Assembly (NCBI GenBank): GCA_022453515.1
Contig: JAJNNY010000005.1
Location: forward strand, 558,001 to 622,000
DNA: 64,000 nucleotides
Source of the DNA: Astrocystis sublimbata
Lineage: Eukaryota > Ascomycota > Sordariomycetes > Xylariales > Xylariaceae
Direction of reading: 5' to 3'
This document shows positions 35,216 through 45,719 of the stretch, in pieces (the first letter of the stretch is position 1; each line of letters opens with the position of its first letter). The notes beneath the pieces are model-generated. The model was not told the DNA's origin. It did no database searches and was given only the letters and a program-made list of their open reading frames with translations. The translations under genes were made by a program, and so were the position numbers.

Positions 35216-36563
35216 ATGTCAGACTTCAGCATCTTCAAGTTGGGAGACTTCACCCTGCAGTCCGGAGCTACATTGCGAGATGCCCATATCGCCTACAAAA
35301 CCTTTGGCGACGCGAGTAATCCAGCAATCATCTATCCAACATGGTACAGCGGTCTCATATCTGATAATTTGTGGTTGCTGGGTGAGGACATGGCATTGAA
35401 TCCAAGGAAGTATTTCATCATCATCCCCGCACTCTTCGGCAACGGGCAGTCGACGAGCCCCTCGAACACCCCCGAGCCCCGCCCGTTCCCGCAGATCACC
35501 ATATACGATAACGTCAGGGCGCAACACCAATTGGTGACAGAAAAACTAGGAGTGAAGCATGTCAAAGCTGTCCTAGGGTGGAGCATGGGTATGTTTTGAT
35601 GCTCAAATGTATCCTTCGAAGCATCGGATGCCTCGCTCTCAGAAAGACCATCTAATATGAGTGCGAAATAGGGGCAGCTCAAACATATCAGTGGATCACG
35701 CAGTATCCAGATTTCGTGGACCTCGCGATCCCGTTCTGTGGTGCTGCACGATGCAGCTTGCACAACCAGGTATTCCTCGAGGGGGTGAAGAGCGCTCTTG
35801 TTGCAGCAAAGGGCGCTGCCTCCGGCGGCATCTGTAAGACCGAGGCGAAAAGCGCTACGCAATATCGCAATTGGACAACTGAAGAACGTGATGTTGGTCT
35901 TAAAGCTCTTGGCCGCGTATATGCAGGCTGGGGTTTCAGTCAGGCGTTCTATCGTGAGAAGGTATACGAGACCTATCTAGGGTATAAGGACCTTGAGGAT
36001 TTCATGGTAGCATTTTGGGAGACATGGGCTCTGTCCAAAGGTATGTTAGCTCCTGGAGGCTAGTTGGGACCCAACTCGCTGATCACGCGTGAAGATCCCG
36101 AGAACATGATCACGATGTTGGATACATGGCAATCCGCCGATTGTTCTCAACAAGACGCATACGGAGGGGGTAAGCCATTCCCTTCACGGGCTTGTGTGAG
36201 ATTCATCTGACATCCTGCATTAGACTTTAAGCTTGCCATGAAGAGTATCAAAGCCAGAACGCTTGTCCTTCCAAGCAAGACAGATCTGTACTTCCCACCA
36301 GAGGACTCTGAGTATGAAGTCGCATGCATGTCGTCAGATATTGGGAAATGCATCCCATTTCCTTCGATATGGGGCCATTGGTAAGTCCTCCTATTCTATG
36401 CGCTGTTGAGGGCGACCGAGTAACAAATAGTAGGGCGGGTGGGCCGGGAACCAACAAAGTGGACGTAAAGTGGTTGGATGAGTGTCTGAAGATCTTCTTC
36501 AAGTATGGAATTGTCGACGACATGGAAGATGTTTCGAGCAATGTAGCGTCTTTGTCAATCTAG
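35216..36563 (+). CDS. Homoserine O-acetyltransferase-like alpha/beta hydrolase
   Basis: Five exons (35216-35588, 35672-36040, 36095-36169, 36224-36380, 36434-36563) encode 367 residues with consistent phases. The nucleophile elbow GWSMG (Ser123) is rebuilt across the first intron. The acid residue is probably the Asp in SKTDLYFPPED, and the His is in IWGHWAGGPG, rebuilt across the last intron by choosing the downstream of two neighbouring TAG acceptors. The fold and motifs match the MET2-like (homoserine O-acetyltransferase) branch. It is shorter than true MET2 enzymes and the C-terminal part is compact, so it may be a secondary acyltransferase or hydrolase rather than the methionine-pathway enzyme. 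It ends about 100 bp from the convergent CutC gene. Confidence 0.87.
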
Positions 36564-36666
36564 TGGCAATGGTCAGGCCGGGTTAGGGCAAAAATCAATA
36601 AGCATACTGTCAGAGTCTATCAAGAACTTGGATCCCGCAGTAGTGTTTATAACAACCTTATCTTCT

Positions 36667-37515
36667 TCATTGATCCAGTATGCCTTGCAACTCTTTTGGG
36701 TCTAATTCCTCGCCGCCGGTGCCACGAAGGCAGGCGGAGTGAAGATAGACCGAGCCAGCTCCCTCCCTCAATCCCAGGTTTCTTGTTATTTCACCTACAT
36801 TTGCCGTTCTCACTCCGCCTCCAATGATAATCTCGATTTTCAAGACTTGTGCTTTTCGCAGAACTCTTTCCAGCATCTCAATATTATCAGCTGCCTTTCC
36901 CGGCCCGCCAGATGTCAATATTCCATCAAAACCGCAAGCTGCTATAGTTTCAAGGCCTGCCTCCCACGACTCACGGTCGACATAGCAGAAGTCGGACTCT
37001 TTGCGTCCAATCACTTCATCAAATGCCCGGTGGAAAACGCATTTGAACGGACGCGCAGCTTGGACAAGATGGGCGCATCTCGTCCCATCAACCCAGCATT
37101 GCCGGCTCTTTCCTTGGTCCTCGTTTTCTTCAGGGCTGCTTTCTTGCAAGATCCCAAACACGAATCCGTCGCCTTTATCCACATCCAATAGACCGCTGGC
37201 CTTGAATTCGTCGATGCTGGCTTCCATTGACTTCAGCTCATCATCAGTATAAATGAAATCTCTTTCGTCGACAGATCCCGCCTCAGGGGACGCTGGTTTT
37301 CGGGGAGGCCCTCGAGGCCGAATCATAATGCGGAGTGGGCATCTCTGAGATGAAGTGGAAGTGAAGTAATGCAGGTCTTCGATTGAAGGCGTGAGCCCCC
37401 CATCAACATACGACCCCGCGGCATTCAGCTCGATACGCGTAGCCCCCAGGGTGACGGCGCTAATAGCAGCTAATGCGCCAAATGCAGGGACTTCGAGCCC
37501 GAGCTTGGTTGACAT
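36667..37515 (-). CDS. cutC: CutC family copper homeostasis protein
   Basis: Single exon, 282 residues from the Met at 37515. The TIM-barrel CutC family shows as LEVPAFGALAAISAVTLGATRIELNAAGSYVDGGLTPS, RIMIRPRG, VFGIL, FHRAFDEV and the barrel-end block GFDGILTSGGPGKAADNIEML, then IEIIIGGGVRTANV. An insertion between RIMIRPRGP and FIYTDDELKSME (about 20 residues) is Pro/Glu-rich and more common in fungi than bacteria. In-frame upstream codons extend to 37617 but the added residues look like leader. CutC has been linked to copper tolerance, though its biochemical activity is unsettled. Convergent with the upstream hydrolase gene. Confidence 0.92.
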   Translation of the reverse strand: MSTKLGLEVPAFGALAAISAVTLGATRIELNAAGSYVDGGLTPSIEDLHYFTSTSSQRCPLRIMIRPRGPPRKPASPEAGSVDERDFIYTDDELKSMEASIDEFKASGLLDVDKGDGFVFGILQESSPEENEDQGKSRQCWVDGTRCAHLVQAARPFKCVFHRAFDEVIGRKESDFCYVDRESWEAGLETIAACGFDGILTSGGPGKAADNIEMLERVLRKAQVLKIEIIIGGGVRTANVGEITRNLGLREGAGSVYLHSACLRGTGGEELDPKELQGILDQ

Positions 37516-38259
37516 GATACAACTATAAACAAAGCGAAGGCTTCGTTTAGCGAGATTTTGGTCTTGCTTGCGCTGTTCGTTTCCACGTAAGTGGTGGCTG
37601 AGCTGCGGCCTCTGCAAGAAGGGAAGCGGTGAAAATACAGATCAATGTCTAGCGCGTACCTAATTTGATCCAGCCAAGTTTGGGATTCAAATGACGAAAT
37701 AGAGCAGGTCTCAATGGTGAAGCCACCGCAAACATAAACACAGCCTCCCCCTTCGGAAAAAATATGGAAAAATCCTGGGTTGGGGTAATGGTGTCGTTCT
37801 TTGTAATTACCTCTTCTCCAATCATCGTTACAGGTATTTACGATACTAAAGCGGTGCAGTGGGCCTTACGGCGGCCCCTATTGGCAGGAACTACCCGAGA
37901 AACTGCCATTGGCTACGGCAACGTACATGGGGAACTGCAACATCATTTGTGCTATGGACTTCTCAAACCCCAACTGCTTCATCCAATGTTGACTTATGGT
38001 TAATAATCTAAATGTTCAGGTAATATTGTCAACTGGAACATCTTTGGTCCTGCTTGATGCCAAATACAAAATAGTCAAAAAAAACTCCCAACAGATCAAA
38101 AACAGCGCTGCCATAATAAACATCAAGAGCTGGTGGCCAGCAAAAACAAAAAGAATGCGTAAAGCATGATCAATCAAGATGGTTGTTGGCCCCTATCCAA
38201 ATGAAGCTGACTTTGAAGGGTATACCTGTCCAGGCAGATCTGCGACTGTGATAACACCA
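37516..38259. other. Spacer between CutC and Myb-like genes
   Basis: No coding sequence recognised. Contains A-rich patches (about 38060-38150) in the 3' flank of the Myb-like gene. Confidence 0.4.
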
Positions 38260-39089
38260 CTATTCGCGAATTTCTCCTTCTTCCAAGTCACTCTCGTTGT
38301 CTGCAGATGACTGTCTGGTAGGTATTGGAGTACGACGAGCTGCGGATGAAGCCGGGATTTCGGATGGCCTATGGGTGGGAGGAGGATTCGAGTAGAGATT
38401 GGACGAACCGGCCTCTTCATTATTGTCGTCGAGCAAAGATTGGATTGAGATTTGTCTGGTCCTGGTCCGGGTCCCGACTCTAGCTGGGCTTGAAACTAGA
38501 GTCCCAGGGAAACCGCGAGCATCAGGGTGAGGAGCGAGACTTGGGCCGGCGCGCTCGAGGTTTGCTTGTGGATTGGATGACCTGGAGGCATCAGGGTGTG
38601 TTACCATTTCGATGAACCTGCTACGGTTGGAAGGCGGAGAGGCAGCGAATGAGCCGGTGCCATCTATAAAGAGGATATAAGTACAATATGATCTTCGTTA
38701 GGGTGATACTCGTGGCGGGGCGTACTCTTTCTATCATAGTATTCTTGAACGAAGACCCCCGCGTTTGGAGATCGCCGATGCGACTCTGTATTCTGGTAGT
38801 AATGCTCAACTACAGAGCTATGGTTAGTCTAATTTAAACCAAACCGAAGCATGCAAACCACGACAAGGAAACTTGCTGAGGGGGGGGGAGGGAGGGTTGG
38901 CTTACATAGCATACTACCAGTATAAATGCGACAAGCATTTCTTGCCATCGCAGTTTGCATGTCCGTAGCAAGAATCTCCCATGGTTTCTCTGGTTTCTCA
39001 CGATCGTTGCCGACTCGCTTCGTTGAGTGGCTGATGGCTACGCGCCAGAAATAACGCTCCTCTGCCTCTGTCCACTGTTTGCCACCCAT
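38260..39089 (-). CDS. Myb/SANT-like domain protein
   Basis: Three exons (39089-38906, 38809-38726, 38663-38260) encode 223 residues. The N-terminal domain opens GGKQWTEAEERYFWR and runs through KRVGND, KPWEILATDMQTAM and, across the first intron, YTGSMLFEHYYQNTESHRRSPNAG; this W-spaced helical pattern is a Myb/SANT-like domain that I recall from a large family of small fungal proteins. The acceptor TGTAG (38810) was chosen because the nearer CATAG puts a stop in frame. The C-terminal half is disordered, ending ESDLEEGEIRE. The first intron contains a run of nine or more G (around 38880). Probably nuclear; role unknown. An upstream exon cannot be ruled out. Confidence 0.72.
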
Positions 39090-39988
39090 TACGGTAGTTG
39101 GGCCCAACAGTTGCGACTGGACAAGGGAGGGGTAAAGACGACACAAGAGGCAAACCTTTTAACCCAGAGAAGCCACCAGACATATACTTAATATTTGCTG
39201 CTGTTGCTGGTGATGTCGTATAATGGCTGGAGTCGCTGGACAAGAATGGGAGAAAGACGAAGCAATAGACAAAAGATGTAGGATATTAACCGCTCGAGAA
39301 AACAACAAGCACTCCGAGGGTTGTTGCTCCTGTTACTATTGATCCAGTGCAATGACTGATATCGGTTGGCCAGGAGGACAAGTAAGAACACTGAAGGCAA
39401 CAGCGATGAGACACAATAAGGGAGAAGACTCATGTTGACTGTTGTGTTTGTTATTATCCACCTTTTATGCGGCATCGAAGTACAATAGGTTTTCCATGTG
39501 CAACCTACCTGATAGCCACTTGACAAGATGTACTACATCGGTGCCGGCTTGAGGGGAAACCGTCAATAGCCTGATCCACCTCACCATGGAGGTTCATCAA
39601 GACACCTTTACCAAACAACTCAATCCCCAAATCCTCGCGTGGTGTCTAGCAAGATCTTGCCTCTAGCTACTGTTTGAAGATTAAATGATACTGTGGTCGA
39701 GTTTCACGCGTGATGTTTCCCCATACTACTGCGTGTCAACATGTCACACAATCAACGCTCGGTAGATTTCCTTGCCACTCAGGGCGGCAAACCTGCCTAC
39801 ACGTGTCCATCACTCTATACACCATGACTGGGCGTGGATGAGGATATTGTTTCAGGCAGAGAATAGATTTGTCCACCACGGAGCGTAAATAAGGTGTCAT
39901 TACTGTAGGGACTAAATTATCGGATTCATTAAGCAAATGTGCCCCCCAGGAAAACGTCACGCCCACAGCGGTAAGATAGACACTGACA
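39090..39988. other. Spacer between Myb-like gene and broken SDR
   Basis: No coding sequence recognised apart from short unsupported open frames. The right part (39736-39988) is the region downstream of the inferred ancestral stop of the SDR pseudogene. Confidence 0.4.
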
Positions 39989-40754
39989 CTAAGCCCAGTC
40001 CTGGACGAAGGCGGCATAGCCCTCACCCTTCGAAAATGTATACTGCCAAGGGCCCTGTCCTGGTCTACGAGCCAGTTCGAGGAAAACTTCAGCGTGCGCA
40101 CCACCATTGACCCCTTTGTACATCGGAGTACCATTTCGTTGACGCTCGTCAACATAGTAGAAACTAAAAGTGTGCCGAGGGAGAAGAATCCTGGGACGGT
40201 CTTCTCATTGAGAGCATTGCCAGTAAAAAGGAATGTTGCGCCGTGGGGTCCTAGCTTGCCCTGTGATTCCAGCTCCAAGAAGCCCTTGACCGCTTCGTCG
40301 GCCACAATCGTAGGGGTTATAGCATTCACATTCATTCTCCTCTGATGACCTTCTATAGAGTCGATATCTAGCACCGAAGATGAAGAAGATGCCGATGCAA
40401 ATGCTAATTCCACTTTTAGCGATATTGAGCCACAGAAAGTGCGAGAATACCCGGTAGGTAAGGATATCGATGCACGCCGAAGATGATACACACAAGTCTT
40501 TCTAAGAAAAGAGACAGATGAGGCATACCATTGTATATCACAACTTCGGGCACTCCAATACTCTGGTGGACACCCTCGAATAGTTTAGGAACATTTGCTG
40601 GCTCGGCAGCGTCGAATTCGAAAAATGGGAACCGAGTTGAGTCGAGTCTCTGGGTCCTCGACGCGACAGCTACCTCGTACCCCGCGGCAGCGAACGCCTC
40701 AGCACTGGCTGTGCCAACCTTTGAGCCAACACCAATGATCAAGGCCACCGGCAT
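39989..40754 (-). pseudogene. Broken short-chain dehydrogenase (internal deletion and frameshift)
   Basis: The 5' part is intact: Met at 40754, MPVALIIGVGSKVG nucleotide-binding start, an intron (donor GTATGC after 40529, acceptor TTAG before 40403), then RMNVNAITP and GATFLFTGNALNEKTVPGFFSLGT. Immediately after this, at about 40171, the frame breaks. A second frame then carries the unmistakable family C-terminus: YYVDERQRNGTPMYKG, AHAEVFLELARRPGQGPWQY and GYAAFVQDWA, with stop at 39989-39991. About 15-25 residues expected between the two parts (the helix after the TGN segment) are missing. No usable donor lies before the break, so an intron does not rescue it. Read through, the first frame would instead run to 39736 with no homology. 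I judge it a recently inactivated gene or an assembly error. Confidence 0.75.
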
Positions 40755-41428
40755 TGTTTTTGCTATTCGAATTAGGATGGACAAATCTGGTAAATGAAAG
40801 AGTAAGATGTTCTCAATCAATAGTATGGATTTTCGATGTTGAGGCTACAGCTACAAGTGAACCGAAAAAGAAATGCAGTCAGCTCTTATACAGCTCCCAC
40901 AAGTTGGAATTTGCCGAATAATGTAAGCTACATATAGGAGGACGAGCTTATAAAGCAAATGCGGTCGAAGAGACTTAGTTAGATACCTGATAATGCGAAG
41001 CTCACAATTACCTACTTCATAATGTAGGTGCTTTAGGTATAAAACAGCAGGCTTATCAAGCAAGCGCCACTGACGCTTCTGGAATGCTGCCGTCTCCCCT
41101 CCTCAGCCCCACGCAAAGGCGATTAGTAAAATGAAACAGCAACTTTCCACGAGCAAGCTCACCCATGGCCCATACCTCCACCAGTTAAGCACAGGTGTAA
41201 TGTTGCGCCCCAAGGCGCTTTGAATTATTTTATTCCATGATTATTTTATCAGCATATATGCACTTTCATTAGTGTACAGGACTCGGGACTGGGCCAGTCA
41301 CAAGTGAAAGTGTAATGTAAAATAAATCGACTACCAGGCTAGTCTGGCAGAATTCGCCTTATTCAAAAGGACTCTTGGGATCTTGGGCACGTAAACCACG
41401 GGCCATCAACATGGGGCCAAGGCGTTGT
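40755..41428. other. Spacer downstream of GEP4
   Basis: AT-rich, no coding sequence. TAGGT/ACCTA words occur near 40985 and 41020-41040. Confidence 0.4.
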
Positions 41429-42152
41429 TCAAATTTGGAGAACTGGAACTGCGTCAGTCGTCGGTCTCGGGAGGTTTTGGGCTAGGAGCTGGCTCACGAT
41501 GCTCTTCTGGCTTAGGGGTTTGACTCCGTCTTTGATCCAAATGCCCCAACTGCCCATCGTGTTGGCCAGCATCATATCGGTCATGAGGCGGTCGCCGATT
41601 ACAACTACCTCGCTGGGATGTGTCACGCCAGTCTCCGGGTGCTTTTTGAAATGGGCCATGATTTCATCTTTGCACCCCGGCTTCTTGATGCTGTGAGGGA
41701 GGACGGTGACACCAGTGACCGATTCGACCTCTCTAGCCATTTCTCCATCCCGGTCATAAGTTGTAGCACCAGCTGTGTTGGACACGATGAGGAGGCGGTG
41801 ACCGGGGTATTCTTTGCGTAGCTGCTGGAATCGCTCCTGTATGACCACCTCTTTAGTTCTGGCAAAGATCTCAGGCCATATAGGTATCTAAGATAGATGG
41901 CCAGGCTTGGATTATGCTCAAAGCACTCACGGTGTATGAAGGCCACACCTCGTTCTGATGGGGATAAGCAAAGCAGTCATCTTTGTCGAGGACGACAGCT
42001 TTGATGGTGGATCTCTTGCCCTGTGCCTCGAAGGCCCTGTCGAGAGGGCTTGGCAGGTCACCAAAGGTTGATACAGTGGCGTGTGGAAGACATAGCGAAG
42101 GCTTTGCAGCCAGTCTGAATGCGTTCAGGAAGCCTGATAAATTGAGATTCAT
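41429..42152 (-). CDS. GEP4: Mitochondrial phosphatidylglycerophosphatase GEP4 (HAD family)
   Basis: Two exons (42152-41931, 41836-41429) encode 209 residues. The protein dephosphorylates phosphatidylglycerophosphate on the way to cardiolipin. The HAD motif I is VVLDKDDCFAYPHQNEVWPSY, motif II lies at LLIVSNTAGATTYDRDG, and motif III/IV is KKPGC...VVVIGDRLMTDMMLAN. The intron (donor GTGAGT) was placed so that PSYT joins ERFQQLRKEYPG via the CATACAG acceptor; several other AG dinucleotides are in frame, so the exact junction could shift. Motif I reads DKDD rather than the DxDx(T/V) of most HAD enzymes, as expected for GEP4. Divergent from ORC2 with a shared 600-bp promoter region. Confidence 0.88.
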
Positions 42153-42752
42153 TGCTCCAGTGATTATATCAATAAGCTTGGATTTTATACCGAGATGACT
42201 CTCACTCCAGCAGTCTAAATTGGTGATCACCAAGGGCCAGGCCAGTAATGGAACATGGAAGCTCCATGGATAGCCACAGGTGCTAAGGTAGGGTATCTTT
42301 AGCTTCCGTCCGGCGTGATAAGGCACTTTTCATGGGAGAACCAGAAGCTGCACGTAACGGCCTGAATCAGGGTACCGAGGGCCTGGTGCAGTGCAGTCGG
42401 GTGGGTGAGGAGTCCGACTAAGTACTTAAGGTATTCAGTACCTGGCCCTGGCACGCTCAGGTGCTGATGAGGTTAGTCGATGGTTCAAGGTTTAAAGTGT
42501 GGGCTAATTTAGCGGCCAAAGGGGGCAGTCGCGCTGCAGCTATATGCTACGCGTCCCATGATTTACCTCCAGCGATAAGTCTCGCTGTAATAATGTTCAC
42601 TGGCAGTCACATTCACCTTCACATCCACCGAGCTTAACCCCGTCAGCCTTTTCACTTTTCACCCACCCCATCTGCTCTTTCTTTCTTTTTCTTTTCCCTC
42701 TTTCGGTCTGCTCTATCTACCACTACGCCGAAAGCTACCTCGATAGCATATA
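42153..42752. promoter_or_regulatory. Bidirectional promoter region, GEP4 / ORC2
   Basis: A 600-bp stretch between two divergent housekeeping genes. On the ORC2 side lies a nearly pure pyrimidine tract (about 42655-42720, CTTTTCACTTTTCACCC then CTTTCTTTTTCTTTTCCC), a common feature around transcription starts of fungal housekeeping genes. No open frame of interest. Confidence 0.5.
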
Positions 42753-44333
42753 ATGGTACGTGCGAAGCGACAGCAGCAGGATATCGCTGAACCAGAACCG
42801 AAAAGTAGCCCCCAAAAACGAACCCGGGGCAGGCTTCCTGCTGCTAGCACAAGCCTCGACAGCACCCACTCAGAGTACGACTTCCCCTCCGACGAAGAAA
42901 CGCCTGCGAAGCCAGCCCTACAAGCGACGCCAAAGAAGAGGGGCAGACCACCCACAGCGGCTGCCTTGAATGCGAACAAGGAAGCCTCCACGCCTCGTGG
43001 TCGCAAGAGTAAGCAGACCAAGCCTGTGACGCCATCAGGGACGAGGAAGGCCGCCATCGGGGAAACACCGCGACGGCAGCGCAATGATCGGTCGGCCAGG
43101 AAGAAGAGCGCCAGGGCCCTGATCGAGAAGGTTGTCGGTGGTGTGTCCAGCGACGAGGACGCCGACGAAGACATCGCTCGCGAGATCTACGAATCGAGCG
43201 ACGACGACGACTTGGTTGGAGAAGCCATAGAAGCAGACCCCAACGGCGGACACGCTGAAGACCTACCAGACGAAGCCGAGACACCCTCCAAAAAGACACC
43301 CCGTGGCCGCCCCAGAGCCAACAAAGGAACAAGAGCACGCAAGAAGTCACCGACACCGCCTCGAGACCTGCCCCCCCACGAACTCTACTTTGCGCAAAAC
43401 CGACCTGGCGCAACGAAGACATCGAACAACACCCTCGCCTCTCTCAAGCTCCTTACTCACGAGGAATACTTCTCCGTGCTGCGGGACTGCAAGGACCCCC
43501 ACGAAGCGGACATCGAATTCCTCGACTCCATCCACATCCAGTCTTTCCCACAGTGGGCTTTCGAGCTTTCCGAGGGCTTCAGCGTCTGTTTGTACGGATA
43601 CGGTTCCAAGCGCGCCCTGCTACATAAGTTCGCGAAACATGTATACAATGCCATATCAGACCACAATACCCACCGTATTGTGGTCGTCAATGGCTACGTT
43701 CGCGCGAGCGCAAGCTCCCTCCGCGATATGTTATCCACCATCGCGGGAGCCATCGAGCCGAAACACAAACTGACTGCTGGCGGACCGTCCGTGATGATGG
43801 AAAACCTGAAAAGCCTTCTGTCTGCCCACGATATCGCCATCACAGTTGTCTTGAACTCTATCGATGCCGCTCCTCTCCGACGCCCCGGTTTCCAACCGAT
43901 TCTGGCTCAGTTGGCCGCACACCCCCAGATCCAGTTCGTGTGCTCTGCCGACACGCCTGATTTCACCCTGCTGTGGGACAGCAGCCTGAGGTCTTCGTTC
44001 GGTTTCGTTTTCCACGATTGCACCACGTTCGCTCCTTTCACAGCCGAGCTAGAAGTGGTAGACGATGTCCACGAACTTCTTGGCAGGAAGGCCAAGCGCG
44101 TGGGTGGTAAAGAAGGTGTGACGTATGTCCTGCGCAGTTTGACCGACAATGCCAGGAACTTATATCGCCTTATTGTTGGTGAGGTGCTTGTCGCCATGGA
44201 TGACGAAGCCGAATCATCGGGCGAGAATCCCGGAGTCGAATATAGAATGGTATATAATAAGGCGGTCGAGGAGTTCATCTGCAGTTCAGAAATGGCGTTC
44301 CGAACGTTGTTGAAAGAGTACGCTCCACTTTAA
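42753..44333 (+). CDS. ORC2: Origin recognition complex subunit 2
   Basis: Single exon, 526 residues. The N-terminal 210 residues are basic and disordered with AT-hook-like GRP motifs (KKRGRPPTA, TPRGRPRANKG) and acidic patches. The conserved ORC2 domain begins YFAQNRPGATKTSNNTLASLKLLTHEEYF and continues LDSIHIQSFPQWAFELSEGFSVCLYGYGSKRALLHKFA, the AAA+-like core that has lost a standard Walker A. IVVVNGY, VVLNSIDAAPLRRPGFQPIL and FVCSADTPDFTLLWD follow, then the C-terminal winged helix (YRMVYNKAVEEFICSSEMAFRTLLKEY). It is one of six ORC subunits that mark replication origins. Length is normal for filamentous fungi. Confidence 0.96.
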   Translation: MVRAKRQQQDIAEPEPKSSPQKRTRGRLPAASTSLDSTHSEYDFPSDEETPAKPALQATPKKRGRPPTAAALNANKEASTPRGRKSKQTKPVTPSGTRKAAIGETPRRQRNDRSARKKSARALIEKVVGGVSSDEDADEDIAREIYESSDDDDLVGEAIEADPNGGHAEDLPDEAETPSKKTPRGRPRANKGTRARKKSPTPPRDLPPHELYFAQNRPGATKTSNNTLASLKLLTHEEYFSVLRDCKDPHEADIEFLDSIHIQSFPQWAFELSEGFSVCLYGYGSKRALLHKFAKHVYNAISDHNTHRIVVVNGYVRASASSLRDMLSTIAGAIEPKHKLTAGGPSVMMENLKSLLSAHDIAITVVLNSIDAAPLRRPGFQPILAQLAAHPQIQFVCSADTPDFTLLWDSSLRSSFGFVFHDCTTFAPFTAELEVVDDVHELLGRKAKRVGGKEGVTYVLRSLTDNARNLYRLIVGEVLVAMDDEAESSGENPGVEYRMVYNKAVEEFICSSEMAFRTLLKEYAPL

Positions 44334-44588
44334 CCACCCATTGGACGTTTTGCTAACTTAAGACTAGATTTCACGATCACCAAATGATAACGAGCCAGAA
44401 AGATGTGTTGGGAACTGAACTACTAAGTGTCCCTTTCCATAAGGAAGAGCTAGAGGGAATACTGGAGGACATATCATAGCACAAGCCAATGCGTTAGCTT
44501 CGGAATGCGGGTAAGAACTTCAGCGGAGCGACGATACGCCTAAACGAATACATGATATTGTCCTGTCAGTATCAACCTATTCTACACT
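44334..44588. other. Convergent 3' spacer, ORC2 / GFA gene
   Basis: Short shared 3' flank of two convergent genes. Nothing else seen. Confidence 0.45.
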
Positions 44589-45719
44589 CTATTTACTATG
44601 ACCTATGACGGTTTCCCCATCATCCGAATCACCCTCCTTCATAAGCTCGCTCTTCTTGTCCAACCCCGACCATTTCGGCTTTCCATCAGGCAAGTTTACT
44701 ACCCGTTGACCGTAGAATATGTGGCATCTACGATACCCATAATCAGCAATGCCCAACGGCACATGGACCGCAATATATACGATACGTAAATCATGTTTCT
44801 TGCTTGGACGTCGGAATAGGATCGACTTACTCAGGGTCAAAGTGTTTCTTATCCTCCGGTGTTGCAAAATTGATAATGCCTGGGAACATGAGAACCATGT
44901 TACGACCCTCATCCATAATCGGCGCATGGCAGTGCGCGCAGCTCACTTTCACAGGCAATTCGTAGTGCGTGCCCTTCGAGGGCGCATGGTAGAACGCGAG
45001 GCCTTCGGCCCCGTTCTCGAAGTGTAGATCTTCCTTGTGGAAGATGGCGGCCCATTGGAAAGGCGCCCCTACAAGACACCAACACACACGCCAGATGTTA
45101 TTTCCAGGTCCCAACTAGGTAGTTTACGTACTCGTAGTTAGAATCTGTTGAATTAAATGGTCGACATACCATGCAACGACTGGCAGTCAATGCAGTGACA
45201 GAACTTGGAACCCAGCGGCTTCTCCCGGCTCAGCCAGTACTTCACTCTCCCGCAGTGGCAGTGCGCTGTGTGTCGTTTCTGAAACTTCTCGTTGGTCTCT
45301 GTCGTCTTGTACGGCGGTCGGTTCTTGAAGTCGTCGTCTGGCTTCGATTCCTGCTCCTCCAGATGTCCGCTACCCTGGCCGGCTTCGGGCTTGTCTGCTG
45401 ATCTTGTGCGTACCATGGTGCGAACTTGGCTGGTTGAGATTGAAGTGGAGGTTGAGGTTGAAGTTAAGGTAGGGGTGCTAGTGAGTGTATGATTTAACGA
45501 GTACTTGTGCTGTAAATAGAACTGAGATGGCGATGTACGAAATGATCGCGATATAAGAGAGTTGTAAAGAGATGGATAGACCGAAAATAAGGGGTGATGA
45601 CGTCCTAGACTTGTGGTGGTAGAGCACAATTTTGAGATCTGTCTTGGTATAAACAGTTGCGATTTGGGCATTTCACATTTATTGGAGATATTGGAGAATA
45701 GTATTCTACGTGAGTTCAA
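44589..45719 (-). CDS. GFA/CENP-V-type zinc protein with mitochondrial-type leader
   Basis: Three exons (45719-45170, 45068-44831, 44727-44589) encode up to 308 residues. The domain starts at HCHCGRVKYWLSREKPLGSKFCHCIDCQSLHG, with paired CxC and CxxC zinc ligands, and goes on after the first intron with APFQWAAIFHKEDLHF and the second pair CAHCHAP. The final exon gives ECHIFYGQRVVNLPDGKPKWSGLD. This is the glutathione-dependent formaldehyde-activating (GFA) fold; activity is not predictable, as many members have unknown substrates. Met102 (45416) would start a compact protein; the preceding 100 residues contain SLISRSFRTSPSQF, an arginine/serine-rich presequence-like stretch, and a Thr/Ser repeat. 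Either start, or both, may be used. Confidence 0.87.
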
